8,356 nucleotides of DNA from Crocinitomicaceae bacterium (GTDB lineage Bacteria > Bacteroidota > Bacteroidia > Flavobacteriales_D > Crocinitomicaceae), in assembly GCA_030830385.1 (NCBI GenBank), contig JAURNA010000044.1, positions 1-8,356 on the forward strand. The letters run 5' to 3'. Below, in pieces: positions 1 to 6,082 of this stretch; the stretch's first letter is position 1; each line of letters begins with the position of its first letter. The translations under genes and the position numbers were made by a program. The notes under the pieces are model-generated. The model saw only the letters and a program-made list of their open reading frames with translations, had not been told where the DNA came from and did not search any database.

Positions 1-2
1 AA

Positions 3-899
3 TCAGGATCGGTATATCGTTCGGAACATGGAAAATACCTCTACTTTGAATTGAACGAGGGATTCATGATTGAAGAACTTCGACCTCAGTCTCCGAATTA
101 CACTCCCAACGGAAAGAGCATTGGTCCTGTGAACACCTACCCTTCACAGCGAACCAAGTTCGAACACCTTACTTACAAGATTGATCTCACGGGATTCAGT
201 CTCAATCGATCAGACGACGATCTATTCAAGGACAAGCACGAAATGATGAACGTGTTTCAGATCAGCTCTACCCTTGATTCGATTCAGCAAAATGCAAACT
301 CTGTTCTGGAGAATTTCACCAAGGGCGTCAGGAGCTCTCACATCTATTTATCAGCGCACACGTATCAGGAAAACTCGCCAAAACGAGACACTTCTGTCCA
401 AGAACGCACAGATGAAGTTGCTGCCTCGGGAATTCTGGCATTCGATAAAGCAACACGCCAGGAGAAAATCGCAGCGCTCAACTCGGCCCAGGCACAATTG
501 AGGAATCGAAAGAGGAATTTAAACGGACAAAAAAACTTTATCGATTCGATTGAAAAAGACATGAACCGGTACCTTGTAGAATTTCACCGGAAATTCTCAC
601 TGACCGTAGCGATTGTCATTCTATTTTTCATTGGAGCGCCGCTGGGAGCAATTGTAAAGCGCGGAGGATTCGGATTACCGGTTGTGATTGCTGCTCTTCT
701 TTTCATGACGTATTTTGTTCTGATAACCATTGGTGACAATCTGGCAAATTCGAATTCGATAGAACCGTGGATTGCGATGTGGTTCCCGTCGTTCATCCTC
801 TTACCCATTGCCTTTTTCCTCATGCGAGCTGCCGCAAACGACTCCCCTATTATGAGCCTGGATACGTACACAAAATGGTTCAAACGTAAGCGGAAATGA
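3..899 (+). CDS. LptF/LptG family permease (YjgP/YjgQ), C-terminal part, 5'-truncated by the window edge
   Basis: The frame is open from the first complete codon at position 3, so the gene begins outside the window; the TTG at 51 and the ATG at 66 are internal. The 298 visible residues are the C-terminal half of an LptF/LptG permease, the inner-membrane part of the LptB2FG transporter that pulls lipopolysaccharide from the inner membrane to the periplasmic bridge. In order they show the end of the periplasmic beta-jellyroll (YRSEHGKYLYFELNEG), a long charged, Gln/Asn-rich, probably coiled-coil stretch (roughly nt 240-590), then three membrane segments at about nt 594-657, 675-740 and 765-834. 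The family signature GAPLGAIVKRGGFGLPVV lies across the first two. The coiled-coil insertion is common in Bacteroidota homologues. Whether this is the LptF or the LptG paralogue cannot be told from the fragment. The stop codon overlaps the next start (ATGA, 896-899), which suggests translational coupling to the glycosyltransferase. Confidence 0.9.
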   Translation, partial: SGSVYRSEHGKYLYFELNEGFMIEELRPQSPNYTPNGKSIGPVNTYPSQRTKFEHLTYKIDLTGFSLNRSDDDLFKDKHEMMNVFQISSTLDSIQQNANSVLENFTKGVRSSHIYLSAHTYQENSPKRDTSVQERTDEVAASGILAFDKATRQEKIAALNSAQAQLRNRKRNLNGQKNFIDSIEKDMNRYLVEFHRKFSLTVAIVILFFIGAPLGAIVKRGGFGLPVVIAALLFMTYFVLITIGDNLANSNSIEPWIAMWFPSFILLPIAFFLMRAAANDSPIMSLDTYTKWFKRKRK

Positions 900-2074
900 A
901 GGTATTGCTCCTGACTTCCAAGCCCATTTATCCCGTTGTAGACGGTGGCTGTTTTGCAAGTCGGCAATTCTTGAAAACTCTGTTGCATGCAGGTGCAGAC
1001 GTCAGGCACCTGACGATTGCAACTGACAAGCATCCTTTCTCGGAAAGCGACTATCCGAAAGACATTCATTCCGCTACACAACCCAAATCCGTCTATATCA
1101 ATACGGCAGTTCGACCCGTTGCCGCGCTTTCCTCGTTAATCCGTGGAAAATCCTATAACATTCGTCGGTTCTTCGCACTTAAAATGGTCCATCTGATTGA
1201 AGAGACACTTGCTGATTTCAAGCCGGAATGCGTTATATTCGACGGACTCTACACCACTCCCTATCTGGAAGTCATACGGAAATCGCATCCGGGAAAGATA
1301 TTTTTGAGAAGCCACAATGCAGAGTTCAAATTGTGGAAAAAATACGCCGATGAAGCCAAGGGAATCAAGCGAATTTACTTGAAAAAGCTTCACAGAGATC
1401 TCAAAAAATACGAATGTGAATTGCTGAGCCAGGTTGACGCCATTTTTGCACTTTCATCGGAAGACATTACTGTTTTTCAAGCCTGCAATCCCGAAGTAAA
1501 AGCACACCTCGTACCCGTTGCAATTGAAACGCAGGATCAACCCTTTGTGGGAACAACAAATGATTTCTATCACGTAGGCGCGATGAATTGGCTGCCGAAT
1601 ATTCAAGCCGTTAAAATGCTTGTTGATGTATTCCGAAATGTCAGAAAGCGAATGCCAAATGCCGATTTGCACATTGCAGGACTTAAATCGGACACAATCG
1701 TTAAATCGAATGAAGACAAGGGGATCCATGTTCACGGTTTCGTATCCGACATGGATGCGTTTGGAAAAGAACACGGAACACTTGTGACCCCTATTTTGTC
1801 CGGCTCAGGTATTCGCATCAAAATTCTCGAGGCCATGGCGTTGGGAAAAGCTGTGATTACCACTCCCACTGGCGCATTGGGAATCGATTATCATTCTCAA
1901 AACTGTCTGATCGTTGCAGAACAACCGGAAGAATTGGAGGAAAAGATGATTGAAATCCTTGAAAATCCCCATCTTCGTCAGCAAATTGGTGAGAACGCGT
2001 TTCAATACATACGCGATCATCATACTATTCACGACATAAGCAAACAGGTCATTGAACTCCTCAAATCAGAATAG
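896..2074 (+). CDS. GT4-type glycosyltransferase (GT-B fold)
   Basis: A 392-residue cytoplasmic glycosyltransferase of the GT4 kind, expected to move a sugar from a nucleotide-sugar donor to a glycan or lipid acceptor; donor and acceptor cannot be read from the sequence. The N-terminal Rossmann half starts with MKVLLLTSKPIYPVVDGG (1-18), whose VDGG matches the usual glycine-rich acceptor loop. RSHNAEFKLW lies near 138-147. The C-terminal donor half has FYHVGAMNWLPNIQAV (224-239), VHGFVSDM (279-286) and PILSGSGIRIKILEAMALGK (299-318). E312 is the second Glu of the EX7E motif; the first Glu position is Ser304, as in many relatives of the sugar-transferase family TIGR03087. There is no signal peptide or membrane segment. 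The ATG overlaps the permease stop by four bases, so it is probably co-transcribed with the upstream LPS-export gene, which makes a surface glycan role likely but unproven. Confidence 0.85.
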   Translation: MKVLLLTSKPIYPVVDGGCFASRQFLKTLLHAGADVRHLTIATDKHPFSESDYPKDIHSATQPKSVYINTAVRPVAALSSLIRGKSYNIRRFFALKMVHLIEETLADFKPECVIFDGLYTTPYLEVIRKSHPGKIFLRSHNAEFKLWKKYADEAKGIKRIYLKKLHRDLKKYECELLSQVDAIFALSSEDITVFQACNPEVKAHLVPVAIETQDQPFVGTTNDFYHVGAMNWLPNIQAVKMLVDVFRNVRKRMPNADLHIAGLKSDTIVKSNEDKGIHVHGFVSDMDAFGKEHGTLVTPILSGSGIRIKILEAMALGKAVITTPTGALGIDYHSQNCLIVAEQPEELEEKMIEILENPHLRQQIGENAFQYIRDHHTIHDISKQVIELLKSE

Positions 2075-3233
2075 GAAGAAACTGCTCATGCTGGTTTCCC
2101 GTTTTCCTTTTCCGTTGGAAAAAGGAGACAAATTACGCGCTTATCACCAACTACGCGAACTTTCCCAAACCTATTCAATCACGTTGTTCGCTCTATCAGA
2201 TCATCCCATAAAAGAAGCCCACTTATCGGAAGTTGAGCAGTACTGTTCAGCGGTCATTGTTCATTCGCAGAGTCTACTTCAGAAAACAATCGGTCTTTTC
2301 CGGTCGTGGACCAATGGGCATCCGTTTCAAACCGGGTATTTTTACAGCTATCGTGCGCACAAACAGTTACGCGAGCTAATTCAATCGGAAAAATTCGACC
2401 ATATTTATTGTCAGCTCGTCCGAATGTCAGAATATGTGAAAGACGAGCATCGCGTTCGTAAAACGCTCGATTATATGGACGCATTGAGCGCCGGAATTGA
2501 ACGCAGAATAACTGCTCAGCCCTGGTGGAAAAAATGGCTATTCAAAATCGAATCCCGCCGGTTGAAAGTGTATGAGGGCAGAATGTTTGATTTCTTTGAG
2601 AATCGCGTCATCATCAGCGAACAGGATCGAGCCTTGATTCATCATCCGGACATTGAACAAATTTATTGCGTACCCAATGGTATTTCCGAGTTCTTTTTCG
2701 AATCTGTGGATGTTGAAAAAACACACGACTTCGTTTTTGTCGGAAACATGAGCTACCCACCCAACGTGGAGGCTGTGGCTTACATTGCCGATCACATTCT
2801 TCCTCACTTTCCGGAGAAAAAACTTCTGATTTCGGGATCAAGTCCATCTTTGCGGGTGAAACGACTTGCGGAAACAAACGCTTCGATTGAACTTACCGGC
2901 TGGGTCGATGATATACGAACGTCCTACTCGCGGGCACACATATTTCTCGCTCCCATGATGATCGGAACCGGTATGCAAAACAAACTTCTCGAAGCTATGG
3001 CACTTGGAGTTCCCTGTATCACTACTTCACTTGCCAACAATGCCATCAAAGCCAGGCATGAAAACGAAATTCTGGTAGCTAACGACCCATCCGAATATAT
3101 CGAAAGCATTAAGCGCCTTACCCAGAACGAGCAACTCTACAACGAACTGCGCGGCAATGCAAGAGATTTCGTCCGAAAAACCTATACATGGCAACAAACT
3201 GTCGAGCAACTTCAACAACTGTTCGATGAATGA
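2052..3233 (+). CDS. GT4-type glycosyltransferase, TIGR03087-like sugar transferase
   Basis: A second GT-B glycosyltransferase, up to 393 residues, resembling the sugar transferases of TIGR03087 (associated with EpsH/PEP-CTERM exopolysaccharide loci). Landmarks are LVSRFPFPLEKGDKLRAYHQ near the N-terminus (14-33), TLDYMDALSAG (138-148), VPNGIS (207-212), FVFVGNMSYPPNVEAV (227-242), LTGWVDDI (281-288) and PMMIGTGMQNKLLEAMALG (301-319). The first Glu of EX7E is replaced by Thr306; the second is E314. The start is uncertain. TTG at 2052 gives a complete first beta-strand (KKLLMLVS) but overlaps the previous gene by 23 bases. ATG at 2088 has AGGAAG nine bases upstream and follows the previous stop by 13 bases, but trims that strand. 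The protein is a distant relative of the preceding one rather than a recent copy, since only general GT4 motifs are shared. Substrates are unknown; a role in LPS or exopolysaccharide assembly is inferred from context. Confidence 0.85.
   Translation: MNSSNQNRKKLLMLVSRFPFPLEKGDKLRAYHQLRELSQTYSITLFALSDHPIKEAHLSEVEQYCSAVIVHSQSLLQKTIGLFRSWTNGHPFQTGYFYSYRAHKQLRELIQSEKFDHIYCQLVRMSEYVKDEHRVRKTLDYMDALSAGIERRITAQPWWKKWLFKIESRRLKVYEGRMFDFFENRVIISEQDRALIHHPDIEQIYCVPNGISEFFFESVDVEKTHDFVFVGNMSYPPNVEAVAYIADHILPHFPEKKLLISGSSPSLRVKRLAETNASIELTGWVDDIRTSYSRAHIFLAPMMIGTGMQNKLLEAMALGVPCITTSLANNAIKARHENEILVANDPSEYIESIKRLTQNEQLYNELRGNARDFVRKTYTWQQTVEQLQQLFDE
2073..2078 (+). promoter_or_regulatory. Possible Shine-Dalgarno AGGAAG supporting the alternative ATG start at 2088
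   Basis: AGGAAG overlaps the TAG stop of the first glycosyltransferase and lies nine bases before the in-frame ATG at 2088. It argues for 2088 as the true start of the second glycosyltransferase. Bacteroidota make little use of Shine-Dalgarno pairing, so this is weak evidence against the longer TTG start at 2052. Confidence 0.3.
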
Positions 3234-3263
3234 GCTTTTCGAGGTTTAGTGAACTATTTGCCG

Positions 3264-3271
3264 TAATTTTG
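3264..3271 (+). promoter_or_regulatory. Bacteroidota-type promoter -7 element (TAATTTTG) upstream of ribBA
   Basis: TAATTTTG matches the Bacteroidota primary-sigma -7 consensus TAnnTTTG exactly. It sits in the 59-bp gap between the second glycosyltransferase and ribBA, 21 bases before the ribBA ATG. Transcription would start near 3277-3280 and give a leader of about 15 bases. The -33 TTTG element is poor: the nearest candidate, TTTC at 3237-3240, has a spacer of 23 rather than 19-21. A weak AGAAG precedes the ATG. The gap is too short for an FMN riboswitch, and I see none. Confidence 0.5.
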
Positions 3272-3292
3272 TAGTCAATTTCAGAAGAAAAT

Positions 3293-4507
3293 ATGTCAAT
3301 ACAACTCCATTCCATCGAAGAAGCTATTGAGGACATCAAAAATGGCCGAGTGGTAATCGTGGTAGACGATGAAAACCGTGAGAACGAGGGGGACTTTGTG
3401 ACCGCAGCGCGCAATATCACACCGGAAATTATCAATTTCATGGTAACACATGGACGCGGGCTTGTTTGTGCGCCACTCGTAGAAGATCGTTGCGATGAAC
3501 TGGGACTAGATTTGATGGTACAAAGCAATTCAGCCACTTACGAAACCCCCTTTACGATTTCTGTAGATTTGATTGGTCACGGGTGTACCACCGGAATTTC
3601 TGCGAGTGACCGAGCGAAAACGGTGAAGGCACTGATTGACCCGAAAATTAAGCCAGAAGAGCTTGGAAAGCCCGGACATATTTTCCCGCTTCGGGCCAGA
3701 AAAGGCGGAGTGCTTCGAAGAGCCGGACATACAGAGGCTGCTATTGATTTGTCCAGAATGGCAGGATTTGAGCCAGCGGGTGTGATTGTTGAAATACTGA
3801 ACGAAGACGGAACGATGGCGCGTTTGCCGGAACTGGTGGTAATTGCCCAAAAATTTGATCTCAAACTCATTTCCATTGAGGATTTGATTAAGTACCGCGT
3901 TCGAACAGAATCGCTGATTGAACCGGTGATTGATGTCCAGTTGCCCACGACACTTGGTGATTTTGATCTTCACCTCTACCGCGAAACAAATACAGGCAAA
4001 GAGCACCTTGCACTAACGAAAGGTGATTTCAGCGAGGACGATCCTATTTTGATCCGTGTTCACTCGTCGTGTATGACAGGCGATATTTTTGGATCGTGCC
4101 GTTGTGATTGTGGGCCTCAACTTCACAAATCCATGGAGATGATTGAAAAAGAGGGAAAAGGAGTTATTGTCTACATGAACCAGGAAGGTCGTGGAATCGG
4201 TCTTACCAATAAACTAAAGGCCTACAAACTCCAGGAGGATGGATACGATACGCTGGAAGCAAATGTAAAACTTGGATTCAAAGGCGACGAACGGGATTAC
4301 GGAATAGGCGCTCAAATTTTGAGGTCACTTGGAGTTGGAAAAATGAGATTAATGTCGAACAACCCCAAAAAACGAACAGGTCTCATCGGATATGGTTTAG
4401 AAATCGTTGAAAATATTCCGTTGGAAATCAAATCCAATCAGCACAACGAATTGTACCTGAAAACCAAGCGCGACAAAATGGGGCACTCGTTAAAATTGGA
4501 CGACTAA
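3293..4507 (+). CDS. ribBA: Bifunctional 3,4-dihydroxy-2-butanone-4-phosphate synthase / GTP cyclohydrolase II
   Basis: A cytoplasmic enzyme feeding both branches of riboflavin synthesis. The RibB half turns ribulose 5-phosphate into 3,4-dihydroxy-2-butanone 4-phosphate plus formate; the RibA half opens GTP to the pyrimidine precursor. At 404 residues it is full length for the fusion. RibB (about 1-200) shows DDENRENEGD (25-34), HGRGLVC (53-59), TGISASDRA (99-107), GHIFPLRARKGGVLRRAGHTEAAIDL (127-152, with H145) and E166. RibA (about 205-400) shows the zinc cysteines C259, C270 and C272 in SCMTGDIFGSCRCDCG, NQEGRGIGLTNK (294-305), Y309, and DERDYG (330-335) with the Asp/Arg pair used in GTP ring opening, then SNNPKKR. 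No key residue is missing, so both activities are expected, unlike RibBA proteins with a decayed RibA half. It probably has its own promoter. Its stop overlaps the next ATG by one base (TAATG). Confidence 0.97.
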   Translation: MSIQLHSIEEAIEDIKNGRVVIVVDDENRENEGDFVTAARNITPEIINFMVTHGRGLVCAPLVEDRCDELGLDLMVQSNSATYETPFTISVDLIGHGCTTGISASDRAKTVKALIDPKIKPEELGKPGHIFPLRARKGGVLRRAGHTEAAIDLSRMAGFEPAGVIVEILNEDGTMARLPELVVIAQKFDLKLISIEDLIKYRVRTESLIEPVIDVQLPTTLGDFDLHLYRETNTGKEHLALTKGDFSEDDPILIRVHSSCMTGDIFGSCRCDCGPQLHKSMEMIEKEGKGVIVYMNQEGRGIGLTNKLKAYKLQEDGYDTLEANVKLGFKGDERDYGIGAQILRSLGVGKMRLMSNNPKKRTGLIGYGLEIVENIPLEIKSNQHNELYLKTKRDKMGHSLKLDD

Positions 4508-5163
4508 TGCTGGTTGCCAAGGGCATAACCAAGGCTTTCGGTGATCTCCAAATCCTGAAAGGCATCGAACTCGAAATTCAAGCAGGTGAAATCGTTTCCA
4601 TCGTTGGTTCATCCGGCGCCGGTAAAACAACACTCCTTCAGATACTTGGGACGCTCGACCGTCCGGATTCGGGAGAAATCACGATCGATGGAATCAACCC
4701 ATTTCAGCTACGTTCGAAGGAACTGTCTGCTTTCCGGAACCAATCGATTGGATTCATTTTTCAGTTTCATCAGCTCCTACCCGAGTTTACGGCAATCGAA
4801 AACATCATTTTGCCCGCTTTGATCAAAGGACGCTCCATGAACGAATCGAAGGAAGCAGGAATGAAATTGCTGGAAATCCTTGGACTCACCGAGCGTGCAA
4901 CACACCGTCCAAATGAATTATCAGGAGGTGAACAGCAACGCATTGCTGTGGCCAGATCGTTGATCAACGAGCCAAAAATTGTCCTTGCAGACGAGCCTTC
5001 AGGAAACCTCGACAGTAAGAATTCCCGGGAATTGCACCAATTATTTTTTGATTTACGTGATCAATTCAAGCAAACCTTTGTGATCGTAACGCACAACCGG
5101 GAATTGGCATCCATGACAGATCGTAAGCTCGTGATGTCAGACGGTCAAATCGTCGGTTCATGA
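4507..5163 (+). CDS. lolD: ABC transporter ATP-binding protein, LolD/MacB type
   Basis: A 218-residue cytoplasmic ATPase subunit with every ABC motif: Walker A GSSGAGKT (34-41), Q-loop Q86 in FIFQFHQLLPEFTA, signature LSGGEQQR (138-145), Walker B IVLADEP (158-164) with catalytic E163, D-loop SGNLDS (165-170) and H-loop H196 in VTHN. The FQFHQLLPEFTAIENI stretch and GNLD are typical of the LolD/MacB/FtsE branch. LolD powers release of outer-membrane lipoproteins from the inner membrane to LolA, with LolC/LolE as partners. No LolCE-type permease is present in the window, so the exact partner is uncertain and the symbol is a best guess; another type VII (mechanotransmission) ATPase such as a MacB-like one is possible. 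The start overlaps the ribBA stop by one base and the stop overlaps the next start as ATGA, so translation is likely coupled on both sides. Confidence 0.8.
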   Translation: MLVAKGITKAFGDLQILKGIELEIQAGEIVSIVGSSGAGKTTLLQILGTLDRPDSGEITIDGINPFQLRSKELSAFRNQSIGFIFQFHQLLPEFTAIENIILPALIKGRSMNESKEAGMKLLEILGLTERATHRPNELSGGEQQRIAVARSLINEPKIVLADEPSGNLDSKNSRELHQLFFDLRDQFKQTFVIVTHNRELASMTDRKLVMSDGQIVGS

Positions 5164-5906
5164 ATCGCGAGGAACTCAAGGAATATCTGGATTTCAAAGC
5201 GGAGCAATACAATCAGCGTTCGTTCATCGAAACGGATCCCATTCAACTCCCCCATCGGTTTTCGAAGAAAGAAGACATCGAAATCATTGGTTTTTTAGTG
5301 GCATCCATCGCCTGGGGACAACGCGGAACGATCATCAAAAATGGCGAACGTCTGATCGAATTGATGGATGGCGAACCTCACCATTTCGTTCAGGGTTACT
5401 CAACGCAGGAATTGTCCTTTGTGCACCGAACGTTCAATGCCGTCGATCTCGATTTTTTCTTGCGGGGGCTGCGTCACGTCTATGAAAATCACGGTGGTTT
5501 GGAAAATGCATTCTCGCTCCATCCCCAAATCAGTGGAACGGCAGGAAGAATTGTTTCCTTCCGCGAGAAGATGACAGAAGTTGAACATGAAGCGCGGTCG
5601 CAACGGCACATTTCCAACCCTTCGCGAAACTCTGCTGCAAAACGAGTCAATATGTATTTACGCTGGATGGTCCGCAACGATAAGCAAGGAGTAGACTTCG
5701 GCATCTGGAACACCGTTCCCCCTTCTGAATTGTATGTACCTTTGGATGTTCACACAGGACGAGTAGCCCGGAAATTGGGAATTCTTACCCGAAAACAAGA
5801 CGATTGGAAAGCATTGGAAGAACTCATGACAAATCTGAGAACGTTCGATCCGGTTGATCCTGTGAAATACGATTTTGCGTTGTTCGGCATCGGCGCGTTT
5901 GAATGA
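5160..5906 (+). CDS. TIGR02757 family protein (DUF2400), function unknown
   Basis: A 248-residue soluble protein I recognise as TIGR02757/DUF2400, a family common in Bacteroidota without an assigned function. Family marks are LVASIAWGQRGTIIKNGERL (46-65), NPSRNSAAKRVNMYLRWMVR (153-172), DFGIW (179-183), LYVPLDVHTGRVARKLGILT (191-210) and DPVDPVKYDFALFGIGAFE near the C-terminus. Length is about normal for the family. There is no signal peptide or membrane segment. The central part resembles the helix-hairpin-helix/Asp core of DNA glycosylases (compare PVDTHV-x-RV), with K161 and D196 as possible counterparts of the catalytic Lys and Asp. That is inference from motif shape, not established function. 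The start is the ATG in the ATGA overlap with the ABC ATPase gene, so it is probably the last gene of the ribBA unit. Confidence 0.9.
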   Translation: MNREELKEYLDFKAEQYNQRSFIETDPIQLPHRFSKKEDIEIIGFLVASIAWGQRGTIIKNGERLIELMDGEPHHFVQGYSTQELSFVHRTFNAVDLDFFLRGLRHVYENHGGLENAFSLHPQISGTAGRIVSFREKMTEVEHEARSQRHISNPSRNSAAKRVNMYLRWMVRNDKQGVDFGIWNTVPPSELYVPLDVHTGRVARKLGILTRKQDDWKALEELMTNLRTFDPVDPVKYDFALFGIGAFE

Positions 5907-5985
5907 TCACTTTCCCCATATTCCACGTAACTGCGCGTACAATGAAAGATACGTTTGACGCCGTTCCAGTTTACGAACACATTAG

Positions 5986-6005
5986 GAATTCATGATCAAG
6001 AATTC
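5986..6005. repeat. 20-bp near-perfect palindrome (two GAATTC arms around TGATCA)
   Basis: GAATTC at 5986-5991 and 6000-6005 flank a central TGATCA at 5993-5998, with single A spacers. The whole 20-bp block equals its reverse complement except at the two spacer bases (18 of 20 positions symmetric). It lies 79 bp after the DUF2400 stop and 77 bp before the BatA-domain start. It could be an operator for a dimeric regulator of the downstream gene, or a hairpin at the end of the upstream transcript. A T6 run follows 15 bases later, too far for a standard intrinsic terminator. The symmetry is directly visible; function is not known. Confidence 0.55.
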
Positions 6006-6043
6006 TTCTCCTCATTAACATTTTTTCTATCCTTTACTCCTCC

Positions 6044-6078
6044 TTGCGATTTAGATGTACATCGAATTAATATATTTA
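6044..6078 (+). promoter_or_regulatory. Weak candidate promoter for the BatA-domain gene
   Basis: The AT-rich tract before the ATG at 6083 contains TATATTTA (6071-6078), one base off the Bacteroidota -7 consensus TAnnTTTG. It also contains a sigma70-like pair TTGCGA (6044-6049) and TAATAT (6068-6073) with an 18-bp spacer. Neither fits fully, and both would put the transcript start almost at the ATG. The gene needs a promoter somewhere in this gap if the upstream unit ends here, but the exact site is uncertain. Confidence 0.25.
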
Positions 6079-6082
6079 CGAC

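Larger units (their letters stand above)
5907..6082. other. Intergenic region between the DUF2400 gene and the BatA-domain gene
   Basis: This is the longest non-coding stretch in the window (176 bp). No in-frame extension or gene remnant is visible after the DUF2400 stop, and I find no tRNA or convincing small ORF. It holds a 20-bp near-palindrome (5986-6005), a run of six T (6021-6026) and an AT-rich tract just before the next ATG. It is the likely boundary between two transcription units. Confidence 0.6.

Noticed and set aside
51..53. TTG at 51 as the start of the permease gene
   Set aside because: The frame stays open to the window edge and the 16 codons before it (YRSEHGKYLYFE) are typical of the permease periplasmic domain, so the gene starts upstream.
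584..1081. 165-codon open frame on the minus strand
   Set aside because: It lies opposite the membrane-spanning end of the permease and the start of the first glycosyltransferase, both clearly coding, and its translation has no recognisable domain.
3234..3292. FMN riboswitch before ribBA
   Set aside because: Only 59 bases are available and no conserved RFN-element segments are visible.
3530..4006. 158-codon open frame on the minus strand
   Set aside because: It is antisense to intact ribBA, with low-complexity, non-family sequence; an overlap artefact.
5750..5980. 76-codon minus-strand frame reaching into the intergenic gap
   Set aside because: Most of it is opposite the conserved DUF2400 C-terminus, and the translation shows no family features.
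6000..6030. Intrinsic terminator formed by the palindrome and the T6 run
   Set aside because: The stem is AT-rich, the T-run starts 15 bases after the stem, and the symmetry fits an operator at least as well; not called as a terminator.
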